A program made the position numbers and the translations under genes. From assembly GCF_011045165.1 (NCBI RefSeq), contig NZ_JAAKZI010000014.1, forward strand, positions 1 through 64,000: a DNA stretch of 64,000 bases. The letters are read 5' to 3'. The DNA comes from Arthrobacter silviterrae. GTDB taxonomy: Bacteria; Actinomycetota; Actinomycetes; Actinomycetales; Micrococcaceae. Positions 8,206-16,521 of this stretch are shown in pieces; within the stretch, counting starts at the first letter, position 1, and every line of letters begins with the position of its first letter. The notes beneath the pieces were generated by a model. The model ran no database searches, was not told the DNA's origin, and saw only the letters and a list, made by a program, of their open reading frames with translations.

Positions 8206-9185
8206 TGGAGGGGATGACTACTCTGCAGCCCTCCACCACCGCAGCCGGCTCAGCGGCGCCGTTTTACACGCCGCCGCTGCTCCACGCCGTTCACCACTTT
8301 GGTGCCCGGACCCTGGACTTCAGCCGGCAGGTGGCGCTCATGGCCATTGTGAACCGGACTCCGGATTCGTTTTACGACGGCGGCGCCACCTTTGCGCTCG
8401 ACGCCGCGGTGGCTGCGTCGCTGGCCGCCGCGGAGCAGGGCGCCGACTGGGTTGACATTGGCGGGGTCCCGTTTGCTCCGGGCCCGCCGTTGACCGCAGG
8501 CGAGGAGGGCGACAGGGTGGTCCCCGTCATTGAGGCGGTTTCGGCTGCCAGCGACGTGATCATTTCCGTGGACACGTTCCTGCCGGAGGTGGCGGCGCGC
8601 AGCATTGCCGCCGGGGCGCACGTCATCAATGACACCACGGGGCTGGCCAATCCCGAGCTGGCCTCCGTGGTGGCGGAGTCCGGCGCGCACCTGATCATCA
8701 CGCATTCACTGGCCAGGCCGCGCACCGTCTACCCGCATCCGCACTATGTGGATGTGGTTGCCGAGGTGGCCGCCTTCCTGCAGGAAAAAGTGGAGCTGGC
8801 CGTCTCCCTGGGCGTCCCGGCCCAGAAGATCATCATCGATCCGGGGCACGACCTCAACAAAAACACGCTGCACACCCTGGAAATCACCCGCCGGTTCCAG
8901 GAAATTGCCGCCCTGGGCTACCCGACCCTGGCCGCCGTGTCCAACAAGGACTTCATCGGCGAAACGCTCAACCAGGACAAGTCGGAGCGCCTGGAGGGTT
9001 CCCTGGCCAGCGGCGTCATTGCCATCCTGGGCGGCGCCCGGATTCTGCGCATGCACAATGTGGCCTCCGCCAACTCCGCCATCCGCATGACGGAGGCCGT
9101 GCTGGGCTGGCGCGCCCCTGCGTACCTCAAACACAACATGGGTGACGTCAACGAGCCGGCCCACCCCGCAGGAAACCAGCAGTGA
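8205..9185 (+). CDS. FolP2-type dihydropteroate synthase paralogue
   Basis: A pterin-binding TIM barrel of the DHPS family, 326 residues. It has MAIVNRTPDSFYDGG (about 46-60), VDIGGV where true DHPS has a DIGGES-type loop, VDTF, INDTTG, and DPGHDLNKN where FolP has a DPGxGFxK loop. The RTPDSFYD wording is that of mycobacterial FolP2, which did not replace FolP in published tests. The pABA side therefore looks altered while the pterin pocket is kept. The start is taken as ATG 8205 (AGAGG 7 nt upstream, overlap with the previous stop); ATG 8214 is possible. It overlaps the next gene by 4 bp. Confidence 0.85.
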   Translation: MEGMTTLQPSTTAAGSAAPFYTPPLLHAVHHFGARTLDFSRQVALMAIVNRTPDSFYDGGATFALDAAVAASLAAAEQGADWVDIGGVPFAPGPPLTAGEEGDRVVPVIEAVSAASDVIISVDTFLPEVAARSIAAGAHVINDTTGLANPELASVVAESGAHLIITHSLARPRTVYPHPHYVDVVAEVAAFLQEKVELAVSLGVPAQKIIIDPGHDLNKNTLHTLEITRRFQEIAALGYPTLAAVSNKDFIGETLNQDKSERLEGSLASGVIAILGGARILRMHNVASANSAIRMTEAVLGWRAPAYLKHNMGDVNEPAHPAGNQQ

Positions 9186-10030
9186 TTGAGCGGGTCTTCC
9201 CGGCGGCGGACGGCTCCGAAGCGCTTCCCGGTTCCGAAGCGCTTCCCGGGGCCCTGCCTGCCGAAGGACTGTCTCCCGGGGCCCTGCCTTCCGGGGGGCT
9301 GTCTGACAGCGGGCTGCTCAAGCTGTACGCCGCGGGCCGCCCGGCGGAGGCGGCCTCCCCCTGGGTGAGCTTCAACTTCGTCGCCAGCATAGACGGTGCG
9401 GCCACGGTGGACGGCCGCTCCGGCACGCTGGGCAACGCCGCCGACCAGCACATTTTCCAGCTGCTGCGCCGCCATGCCGACGTGATCCTGGTGGGCGCCC
9501 AGACCATCCGCACCGAAGGCTACGGCGGCCAGCTCCTCAGCAAGCAGGCACAGAAATGGCGCCGGGAACACGGGCTGGTGCCGCATCCGCCACTGGCCAT
9601 CGTGTCCGGGTCGCTGGACCTTGACCCGCGGCTGCCTGTCTTCCACGACGCCCCGGCCACCCCCTATGTCTTCACCACGGCGGCAGCGCCGGCCGACCGC
9701 CGGGCCGCACTGTCCGGCGTCGCGCAGGTCATGGATGCCGGGGCGGAGGCGCTCGACGCCGGCACCCTCCTGGCTTTGCTGTCCTCGCTGGGGATGCCGC
9801 GCATCCATTCCGAGGGCGGGCCCACCCTGCTGGGCACCTTCCAGGCTGCGGGCCTGGTGGACGAGCTGTGCCTGACCGTGTCGCCGCTGCTGGCGGGTGG
9901 ATCGGCGCGGCGCATCTCACATGTGCATCCGGGTGCGGCCCATGCAACAGGCCCGCAGCGGATGGAGCTGGCCCACATCCTGAAGGCCGAGTCGATGCTG
10001 TTCCTGCGCTACCTTCGCCCCCGTCCCTGA
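9182..10030 (+). CDS. RibD/DHFR-fold reductase (pyrimidine reductase family)
   Basis: A 282-residue RibD C-terminal-domain protein starting at GTG with a GTGA overlap. Core motifs: WVSFNFVASIDGAATVDGRS, then VILVGAQTIRTEGYG, and IHSEGGPTLLG followed by LVDELCLTVSPLLAGG. The family reduces a uracil riboflavin precursor, but the related mycobacterial Rv2671 acts on dihydrofolate. Beside a GTP cyclohydrolase and a DHPS paralogue, a pterin substrate is plausible. The N-terminus has a low-complexity insert of imperfect tandem repeats (GSEALP twice, then GALP units; DNA about 9208-9310) ahead of the fold. Substrate remains unknown. Confidence 0.82.
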   Translation: MIERVFPAADGSEALPGSEALPGALPAEGLSPGALPSGGLSDSGLLKLYAAGRPAEAASPWVSFNFVASIDGAATVDGRSGTLGNAADQHIFQLLRRHADVILVGAQTIRTEGYGGQLLSKQAQKWRREHGLVPHPPLAIVSGSLDLDPRLPVFHDAPATPYVFTTAAAPADRRAALSGVAQVMDAGAEALDAGTLLALLSSLGMPRIHSEGGPTLLGTFQAAGLVDELCLTVSPLLAGGSARRISHVHPGAAHATGPQRMELAHILKAESMLFLRYLRPRP

Positions 10031-10059
10031 CCGCATCCGGCCACCACAGGCACCGGACC

Positions 10060-10824
10060 TCAGGAGGTGGGCGGGGCCACTGCGAGCTTCGCCATGAGTT
10101 CCGGGGTGGTCCTGGCCAGCAGGGCATCGGTCGGGCAGGACAGGCTGACCACCAGCCCCGTGCCCGCAGTGCCCAGGAGCCTGCCCCACACCATGCTGGC
10201 CGGCACGCCCGCCGCGGCCTTCGTGCGGTAGGCGAGGAAGCTGATTGAAGGGGCCTTCCGGCCGGCTTCCGATGACCACGGCAGGGACGATTCCTGCAGG
10301 GCCTCCGGGACAACCGAGGGAATCAGGTATTTCATCAGGTTCTCGGTGGAGGCCTTGTCATCACCGGCCGCTGTGAGCGGGCCCTGGTTGGACGTGACCC
10401 AGTAGGCCGCCGCGCAGCCGGCAGCATTGGAGTACTGGGTTTCCCCGGCCACATTGTTCTTCACGAGCTTCCACGCGGGAGGCAGCTGGGTCCCGTCCGC
10501 GGACTGGCCAGGCTGGTCCAAAACACTGGCAAAGCCGACGGCGACGTTGGGCGAAAGGGTGGCACCGGCGTCGAACGTCATGTTCTTCGCGGCCACGGCA
10601 GCGGCGTTGTGCCCGGCCTGGATGGTGGGCACGGCATAACTTGCGGCTGCCGTGGGGCGGGAGGTCACGGCAGGCTGCGGGGCCGGCAGGGCAATGGTGC
10701 AGCCGGCCAGGGCCATGGACAGGGCAGTTGCGGCAACCGCCACGGCGCCGCTCTTGCCGTCCGCCCGCCGGGCCCAACGGGCAGTTGTGGACGGGCCCGC
10801 CGTGTCCCCCAGGAATCGATTCAC
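10060..10824 (-). CDS. Putative lipoprotein of unknown function
   Basis: A protein of about 254 residues if read from GTG 10824, which has AAGGTGGGG just upstream. The frame is open further (to 10977) but that part runs into the divergent gene's promoter. A hydrophobic stretch ends in ALAGC, a lipobox, so it is probably a membrane-anchored surface lipoprotein. The mature part contains Cys pairs (GCAAAYW, SLSCPTD) and no family I recognise. It does not share the strand of its neighbours. Confidence 0.65.
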   Translation of the reverse strand: MNRFLGDTAGPSTTARWARRADGKSGAVAVAATALSMALAGCTIALPAPQPAVTSRPTAAASYAVPTIQAGHNAAAVAAKNMTFDAGATLSPNVAVGFASVLDQPGQSADGTQLPPAWKLVKNNVAGETQYSNAAGCAAAYWVTSNQGPLTAAGDDKASTENLMKYLIPSVVPEALQESSLPWSSEAGRKAPSISFLAYRTKAAAGVPASMVWGRLLGTAGTGLVVSLSCPTDALLARTTPELMAKLAVAPPTS

Positions 10825-10957
10825 GCACCCCACCTTACCGACAGGCGGCCGCCCCGGGCACCTCCCGGGGCACCGTCCTTTGCGCGCGGCACCGTGCGAA
10901 TCCCCGCAGGGCGCCCCGCTAGAATGGCAGAATCCCGGCGCAATCGAAAGGTCCCCA

Positions 10958-11935
10958 GTGGGCGAGCAGTTCCTCACGCATTACCAGGTCCTCGGCGTGC
11001 CCAGCACGGCGACCCAGCGCGATATCAAGATTGCGTACCGCAAGGCGGCCAGGATTTCCCACCCGGACCACGGCGGCGACCCGGCCATGTTCCGCAAGGT
11101 CACCGAGGCGTACGAGGTCCTCAACGATCCCGATGCGCGGCGCAGCTACGACAGAAGCTACCGGCCCGCCACCGGCCGCGCCACAGCCACGGGGGGTTCA
11201 GCAGGAAGTTCGGGCCGAAGCGGGGCCGGCGAGCCGTTTTCCGGTGCGGGGTTCAACGGCACCTTCAGCACCCGCCGCGGCCAGGAGACCCGGAACACCG
11301 CGGGCGATCCCGCCGTGTATGTTCCGCCCTACGACTCCACGGCCGACGGCGGCGTGCCCCTGCTGCCCCGGTCCGTCGCCGCCCAGCCCGTCCACGGCGC
11401 CCCGCGCAAACGCGGCGTTTTTGGGGCCTCCTCTCGGCTGGCCAGGGAGGCGCGCACAGCCCAGCTGATCATGCAGCAGGTGCTGCCGGGCATCCCGGCG
11501 GCCCGGCTCATCAACGGGCTGGCTGCCCCCGGCGGCCGCGGCTACCTGGACCATGTGCTGGTCTCCGGGTACCGCATTGCCGTGGTGGGTTCCATGCTGG
11601 TGCCCGACGGCGCCTTCCGCTGGGACGGCAGCATGCTGATTCACGGGAGCCGGGTGGCCGCTCCCCCGCAGCTGATTCCGGCCACGCGGGCCCTGCAGGA
11701 ATTGTTCCCCGAGTGCAATGTGACCTCCTGGGTTTGCGTGCACAGCAGCACGGGAAACCTGTTTGAGCCGGTCATCGACTATGTGCGGGGCGGTGAACCG
11801 GACGGGTCAGCCGTGGTGAACGTGGCCAACGCGGCCCGGTTTGTGCGCGAGGCGAAGCACTTTTTGGCATCGGGCCCCCTCCCCAACGTGGTTGACCTGC
11901 AGGTGCTCAGCCGGCTGCTCGGCGGCATGTACTGA
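10958..11935 (+). CDS. J-domain protein with unassigned C-terminal domain
   Basis: A 325-residue protein from GTG 10958 (AAAGG 7 nt upstream; TAGAAT at 10920-10925 is a possible -10). Residues 5-68 are a J domain with helix II KIAYRKAARI and the HPD motif at 35-37, so it should stimulate a DnaK-type ATPase. No Gly/Phe region, zinc finger or DnaJ C-terminal domain follows. A Ser/Gly-rich linker leads to a domain of about 170 residues (LDHVLVSGYRIAVVG, then IHGSRV) that resembles the start of nuclease-related NERD domains, but without clear catalytic residues. The function is open. Confidence 0.75.
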   Translation: MGEQFLTHYQVLGVPSTATQRDIKIAYRKAARISHPDHGGDPAMFRKVTEAYEVLNDPDARRSYDRSYRPATGRATATGGSAGSSGRSGAGEPFSGAGFNGTFSTRRGQETRNTAGDPAVYVPPYDSTADGGVPLLPRSVAAQPVHGAPRKRGVFGASSRLAREARTAQLIMQQVLPGIPAARLINGLAAPGGRGYLDHVLVSGYRIAVVGSMLVPDGAFRWDGSMLIHGSRVAAPPQLIPATRALQELFPECNVTSWVCVHSSTGNLFEPVIDYVRGGEPDGSAVVNVANAARFVREAKHFLASGPLPNVVDLQVLSRLLGGMY

Positions 11936-11952
11936 CACGGTAAGCTGAAACG

Positions 11953-12426
11953 GTGTTTCGCATCTTATTTGTCACCCCGGAGATCCCCGGCAATACCGGC
12001 AACGCCATCCGCCTGGCGGCCATCACGGGGGCGGAGCTGCACCTGGTGGAACCCCTGGGCTTCGACTTTTCCGACGCCAAGCTGCGCCGGGCCGGGCTGG
12101 ACTACCACGACCTGGCGGTGGTGACGGTCCACAAGTCCCTCGACGCGGCGTGGGAGGCGCTGGCCCCGGAACGGGTCTTTGCCTTCACCTCGGACGGGGA
12201 AACAGGCTATTCCGACATCGCCTACCGGCCCGGCGACGTGCTCATGTTCGGCCGAGAGTCGGTGGGCCTGCCCGATTCCGCCAAGCACGACCCCCACGTG
12301 ACGGCTCGCGTCCGGCTGCCCATGCTCCCGGCCCTGCGCTCCTTGAACCTGGCCAACTCCGCCTCCATCGCGGTGTACGAGGCCTGGCGGCAGAACGGCT
12401 TTGCCGGGGCGCAATTGCAGCCCTGA
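11953..12426 (+). CDS. trmL: tRNA 2'-O-methyltransferase TrmL (SPOUT family)
   Basis: Methylates the ribose of the wobble base in leucine tRNAs using S-adenosylmethionine. The 157-residue length and motifs fit: PEIPGNTGNAIRLAA at the N-terminus, LMFGRESVGLP in the middle and SLNLANSASIAVYEAWRQ in the C-terminal knot. It begins at GTG 11953; TAAGCT lies 6 nt before it and no ribosome site is seen, so the mRNA may be leaderless. The neighbouring J-domain and methyltransferase genes show no obvious functional link. Confidence 0.92.
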   Translation: MFRILFVTPEIPGNTGNAIRLAAITGAELHLVEPLGFDFSDAKLRRAGLDYHDLAVVTVHKSLDAAWEALAPERVFAFTSDGETGYSDIAYRPGDVLMFGRESVGLPDSAKHDPHVTARVRLPMLPALRSLNLANSASIAVYEAWRQNGFAGAQLQP

Positions 12427-12481
12427 CCCGGGCCGCATCCGCCCCACCTTTCATCCACAGTTCCAACCACCGGAGGTATAC

Positions 12482-13285
12482 ATGTCCGCTCGCGATCCTG
12501 GCCTGGCTTTCACCGACGGGGCCCTGCAATTTGAGTTGTGGGCGGACAAGCTGTGGGACCCCATGGGCCGCGACGTGGCGGAGGCGGCCGTGCTGCAGCC
12601 GGGCGAAAAGGTCCTCGACGCCTGCTGCGGCACCGGGGCGGCCACCCTGCCGGCAGCCTTGGCCGTGGGACCCAACGGGACTGTCGACGGCGTCGACCTC
12701 TCCACCGGGCTGCTGCGCATTGCCGCGGCCAACCTGGCCGAGCGGCACATCCTGAACACCACGCTCACCGAAGCCGACGTCACCCAGTGGCGCGGACACC
12801 GCACCTTCGATGCCGTGCTGTGTTCCTACAGCATGTTCTTTTTCTCCGACATGGAGGCGGGAGTGGAACACCTGGCGTCCATGCTGCGCCCGGGCGGCCG
12901 CCTGGTCGCCAGCACGTGGGTGGAGGGGGCGCTGGAGCCCTTTGCCGGCCGCATTCTGGAGGCCGCCATCAAGGAACGCCCGCGGCTGGCCGGCGTGGTG
13001 CCCCTGCCCAACCAGAACATGGCCAAAATTGCCTCCGCGGAATCCCTGGCCGGCTGGCTGTCGGAGCGCGGACTTGAAGACGTGTCCGTTTCCCGGCACC
13101 CGCTGACCCTGTCCGTGGATGACGACATGGCCTGGAACCTGGTCATGGGCAGCGGGTGGCGCACCCTGCTCCCCCGCGATCCCGAGGCCATCGCCCGGGT
13201 CCGGCGCGACTTCATCCACTCAGTGGGGCCGCAGGTGGAGATGAACTCGGACGCGCTGATCGGCGTCGGCTCCGTCCCTGCCTGA
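12482..13285 (+). CDS. Class I SAM-dependent methyltransferase
   Basis: A 267-residue methyltransferase of the UbiE-like group. Motif I is VLDACCGTGAATLP, the acidic turn after it is VDGVDLS, and motif post I/IV appears as DAVLCSYSMFFF; LRPGGRLVASTW is the next conserved strand. GGAGG lies 5 nt before ATG 12482. The substrate cannot be named. Nearby genes give no hint, so it may act on a small molecule or a quinone-like compound. Confidence 0.82.
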   Translation: MSARDPGLAFTDGALQFELWADKLWDPMGRDVAEAAVLQPGEKVLDACCGTGAATLPAALAVGPNGTVDGVDLSTGLLRIAAANLAERHILNTTLTEADVTQWRGHRTFDAVLCSYSMFFFSDMEAGVEHLASMLRPGGRLVASTWVEGALEPFAGRILEAAIKERPRLAGVVPLPNQNMAKIASAESLAGWLSERGLEDVSVSRHPLTLSVDDDMAWNLVMGSGWRTLLPRDPEAIARVRRDFIHSVGPQVEMNSDALIGVGSVPA

Positions 13286-13372
13286 GCGCCACCAAGCTGT
13301 GAATTTGCTGGCAATAGCCCGCCAGCCGTTGCCAAAGCCGCAACCGGTCTGCCAGTCTCCATCCAGATCGCC

Positions 13373-13413
13373 TTGACTAAAATGTAAAGTCCGTGTGACA
13401 AAAATGTCACACG
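13373..13413 (+). promoter_or_regulatory. Putative promoter-operator of the sedolisin-like protease gene
   Basis: TTGACT at 13373-13378 is a good -35 candidate. A perfect 9-bp inverted repeat, CGTGTGACA and TGTCACACG with an AAAA spacer (13392-13413), covers the expected -10 to start-site region. It contains TGTGA and TCACA half-sites like Crp/Fnr-family sites, but the spacing is 8 rather than 6. Confidence 0.5.
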
Positions 13414-13445
13414 CCGGGCGGTCGTTCACGAAGGAGATTTGGTAC

Positions 13446-14642
13446 ATGAAAAAAATCTTCGCCCTGGCAGGCTCCGGCCTGCTCATGCTGACAGCGCTCG
13501 TCGCAGGGTCCGCGCCGGCGCAGGCTGCGCCGTCGAGCCGGTCGATCCAGGTTTGCGCAACTCCGAAGCACGGGGACGCTGCCTGCACCGCCCGGCAGGC
13601 GGCCGACCCCTCCGGCCGGCCCATCACGAATGCCGCCGCCCCGCCCGCCACCGCCCTCACCCCGGCCCAGCTCAAGAGCGCCTACAAGCTGACGGGCCTG
13701 TCCTCCGGAGGCCGGACGGTGGCGATTGTCGACGCCTACGGCTACCCCAACCTCGAGCGCGACCTGGGCGTCTACCGTGCACAGTTCGGCCTGCCCGCGT
13801 GCACCACGGCGAACGGCTGCCTGAAGATCCTCAACCAAACAGGCGGCACCAAGCTGCCGCGCGCCAACACGGGCTGGGCGCAGGAGCAGGCGCTCGACGT
13901 CGACGCCGTCTCCGCCGCGTGTCCCGACTGCAAGATCGTGGTGCTGCAGGCCACCTCGGCGTCCTTCGGCAACCTCGGCACGGCAGTCCAGACCGCCGCG
14001 GGGCTCCCCGGCGTCGTGGCCATTTCGAACAGCTACGGGGGTTCGGACGCCTCCGATTCCACCTATGGGAAGTACTACAACTTCCCCGGCATTGCGGTCA
14101 CCGCGAGCGCCGGCGACAACGGCTACCAGGGCGCCTCCTACCCGGCGTCGTCGAGCTACGTTGTCGCAGTTGGCGGCACGTCCCTCTCCGCCGCTTCGAA
14201 CACGCGGGGATGGAACGAAACCGTGTGGAGCGGGACTGGTTCGGGCTGTTCAAGCCTGAACGCGGCCCTCACGGCGGCATCCGCCTCAGACACCGGCTGT
14301 GCAGGCCGCGCCATGAATGACGTGGCCGCCGCGTCCGACCCCAACACCGGCGGGCTTGCCGTCTACTACCCGACGTCGAACTCATCCTCGACGTGGGGCC
14401 AGTTCGGCGGCACCAGCGAGGCCTCGCCGATCATCGCCTCGGTGTACGCCCTCAGCGGCAACACCGGCTCCGCCGCCACCGGCAGCTACGCCAATGCGAT
14501 TCCGTACGCCCACGCAGGGAGCCTGTTCGACGTGACCACGGGCTCCAACGGCACGTGCCCCACGACGCAGTGGTGCAACGCACGGGCTGGCTGGGACGGC
14601 ACCACCGGACTGGGCACCCCGAACGGGGTGGCCGGCTTCTAG
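13446..14642 (+). CDS. Secreted sedolisin-like peptidase (S53 family)
   Basis: A 398-residue exported serine-carboxyl peptidase. The signal peptide runs to about residue 27 (APAQA). The catalytic set of the family is visible: E147 and D151 in EQALDVD, oxyanion D224 in SAGDNGY, and S324 in GGTSEASP. Unlike classical sedolisins it has only a short pro-region (about 40 residues). Several cysteines (in QVCATPKHG, AACTA, LPACTTANGC, AACPDC, TTQWCNA) suggest disulfides. AAGGAG precedes the ATG at good distance. It is the second secreted endopeptidase of the window. Confidence 0.9.
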   Translation: MKKIFALAGSGLLMLTALVAGSAPAQAAPSSRSIQVCATPKHGDAACTARQAADPSGRPITNAAAPPATALTPAQLKSAYKLTGLSSGGRTVAIVDAYGYPNLERDLGVYRAQFGLPACTTANGCLKILNQTGGTKLPRANTGWAQEQALDVDAVSAACPDCKIVVLQATSASFGNLGTAVQTAAGLPGVVAISNSYGGSDASDSTYGKYYNFPGIAVTASAGDNGYQGASYPASSSYVVAVGGTSLSAASNTRGWNETVWSGTGSGCSSLNAALTAASASDTGCAGRAMNDVAAASDPNTGGLAVYYPTSNSSSTWGQFGGTSEASPIIASVYALSGNTGSAATGSYANAIPYAHAGSLFDVTTGSNGTCPTTQWCNARAGWDGTTGLGTPNGVAGF

Positions 14643-14658
14643 GGACCGCCGCTTAAGC

Positions 14659-14730
14659 AACTGTGCATCAGAAACTGCAGCAAGATCAACCGTATTAGAT
14701 TGATTCGAGTGCAGTTTCTGATGCACAGTT
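14659..14730. terminator. Long perfect palindrome between convergent genes
   Basis: A 21-bp arm starting AACTGTGCATCAGAAACTGC (14659-14679) is repeated perfectly inverted at 14710-14730, around a 30-nt loop that can pair internally (ATCAA with TTGAT). It is AT-richer than its surroundings. It probably ends transcription of both the protease gene and etfA; it could also be a small mobile palindromic element. Confidence 0.7.
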
Positions 14731-14736
14731 GGGAGG

Positions 14737-15705
14737 CTAGGCGCGGCGGCGCTTGATCTCCTCCACGGCCTGCGGGAGCACCTTGAACAGGTCGCCCACA
14801 ATGCCGAAGTCGGCAATTTCAAACACCGGCGACTCCGAATCCTTGTTGACGGCCACGATCACCTTGGACGTCTGCATGCCGGCCTTTTGCTGGATGGCCC
14901 CGGAGATGCCCACGGAAATGTACAGCTGCGGGGAAACCTTCTTGCCTGTCTGCCCCACCTGCGCGGCATGGGAAATCCAGCCGGCGTCCGTGGCGGCCCG
15001 GGAGGCGCCCACTGCCGCACCGAGCACGTCGGCGAGCTCCTCGACGGGGCCAAAGTCGCCGTCCAGGCCGCGACCGCCGGCCACCACAATGCGGGCATCC
15101 TCCAGCTCCGGCCGCCCCGACGATTCCCTGGGTGTGCGCTTGGTAATCCGAGCCCCCAGGCTGGCCGGGGAGAATGCCACCTCAAGACGTTCGACGGCGG
15201 CAACGGCCGCCCCGGGTGCCGGCGCGGCGTCCACGCTGTGCGCCTTGACGCTGATGACCGACACGGCCGTGGTGGCCCGGGCATCCACGGTCCATGAACC
15301 GGCCAGGACGGATTTATGGGCCACGAGGGCGCCGCCGTCGTTCGACACGCCCACGGCATCGGTGATGACGCCGGCGTTGAGCGCCACGCCCACGCGGGCC
15401 GCGATTTCCTTGCCCTGCGGGCTGTTATCCACCAGCACGGCCGCGGCGGAAACGGCCGCTGCGGCCTGCGCCACCAGCTCGGCCTTGGGCGCCACCAGGT
15501 AATCGGCCAGCTCGGCCTGCCCGGAATGGACCACACGGGCCACGCCGTAGCTGCCCAGCTCGGCGGCCAGTTCGGCGCCCACGGGGCCGGCCACCACGGC
15601 CACGGGCTCGCCGGCGCCGCGGGCCAGGGTCAGCAGCTGGTGGTGGATGGGGTGCAGCTTGCCGGGCGCGTCCACCTGGTCAATGAAAACAACGATTGCA
15701 GTCAT
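14737..15705 (-). CDS. etfA: Electron transfer flavoprotein alpha subunit (first copy)
   Basis: With EtfB it accepts electrons from acyl-CoA dehydrogenases and passes them to the quinone pool. The 322-residue protein has the C-terminal FAD-binding part with GGRGLDGDF, SRAATDAGW, GQTGKKVSPQLYI, GISGAIQQKAGM and VAVNKD, followed by DFGIVGDLF. It is 9 bp downstream of etfB on the same strand. A second, clearly different pair is present at 34.5-36.3 kb. Confidence 0.95.
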   Translation of the reverse strand: MTAIVVFIDQVDAPGKLHPIHHQLLTLARGAGEPVAVVAGPVGAELAAELGSYGVARVVHSGQAELADYLVAPKAELVAQAAAAVSAAAVLVDNSPQGKEIAARVGVALNAGVITDAVGVSNDGGALVAHKSVLAGSWTVDARATTAVSVISVKAHSVDAAPAPGAAVAAVERLEVAFSPASLGARITKRTPRESSGRPELEDARIVVAGGRGLDGDFGPVEELADVLGAAVGASRAATDAGWISHAAQVGQTGKKVSPQLYISVGISGAIQQKAGMQTSKVIVAVNKDSESPVFEIADFGIVGDLFKVLPQAVEEIKRRRA

Positions 15706-15714
15706 GGGAGGTCC

Positions 15715-16521
15715 TTAGATCAGTTTCTGCGCGGCGAGGAAGTCAACGAGCGCAATGCCGGCGTCGCCCGTGTCGGTGACGATGGTTCCGGCCGTGCGGG
15801 CGGGGCGCTCCGCCGCCGCGGTGACGCGGGTCAGCGATCCGGCGGAGCCCACGGCCCCGGCCTCCACCCCGATGTCCGACAGGGACAGCGTCACCACCTT
15901 CTTCTTTTTTGCTGCCAGGATCCCCTTGAAGTTGGGGTAGCGGGGCTCGTTGGCCTGGTCGGTCACGGACACCAGGGCGGGCAGCTGGGCCTGGACCTCC
16001 TCCGAGACGTCGTCGCCGTCGCGCCTGGCAGTGACGGTGGTGCCGTCCAGTTCCAGGGAGGAGGCGAAGGTGACCTGGGGCAGGCCCAGGCGGGCGGCCA
16101 GCTGCGCGGGGACAATGGAGGTTTCCCCGTCCGTCGAGGACATGCCGGTGATGACCAGATCCACGGGTCCCAGCGTCCTGACGGCGGCCGCGAGTGCCAG
16201 CGACGTGGCCGAGGCGTCCGAGCCGGCGAGGGCATCGTCGCTGACGTGGACACCTGAGGTGGCGCCAATCTGCAGCGACTTCTTCACCGCGGCGGCTGCT
16301 GCCGCCGGGCCCAGGGTCAGGGCCGTGACGGTGTTGCCGGCCTTGGCGCCGCCGCGGGCGTCGGCCAGGGCCAGGGCGGCCTCCAGCGCGTACTCGTCAA
16401 GTTCGGAGAGAATGCTCTCGTTCCTGTCCAGGCGGTGGCTTTCACCCGTGAGGTGGCGGTCAAATTGCGTGTCCGGCACGTATTTGACGAGTACCACAAT
16501 GTTCAGTGCTGAGTTTTCCAC
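15715..16521 (-). CDS. etfB: Electron transfer flavoprotein beta subunit (first copy)
   Basis: Binds AMP and packs against EtfA. It starts NIVVLVKYVPDTQ, with ESILSELDEYALEAALAL and ITGMSSTDGETSIVPAQLA, then PALVSVTDQANEPRYPNFKG, the last being the dehydrogenase-recognition region of the family. The start is taken at GTG 16521 (268 residues) because AAAGGA lies 5-6 nt upstream; an in-frame ATG at 16539 has no ribosome site. The gene precedes etfA. A hairpin at 16727-16765 separates it from htrA. Confidence 0.93.
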   Translation of the reverse strand: MENSALNIVVLVKYVPDTQFDRHLTGESHRLDRNESILSELDEYALEAALALADARGGAKAGNTVTALTLGPAAAAAAVKKSLQIGATSGVHVSDDALAGSDASATSLALAAAVRTLGPVDLVITGMSSTDGETSIVPAQLAARLGLPQVTFASSLELDGTTVTARRDGDDVSEEVQAQLPALVSVTDQANEPRYPNFKGILAAKKKKVVTLSLSDIGVEAGAVGSAGSLTRVTAAAERPARTAGTIVTDTGDAGIALVDFLAAQKLI

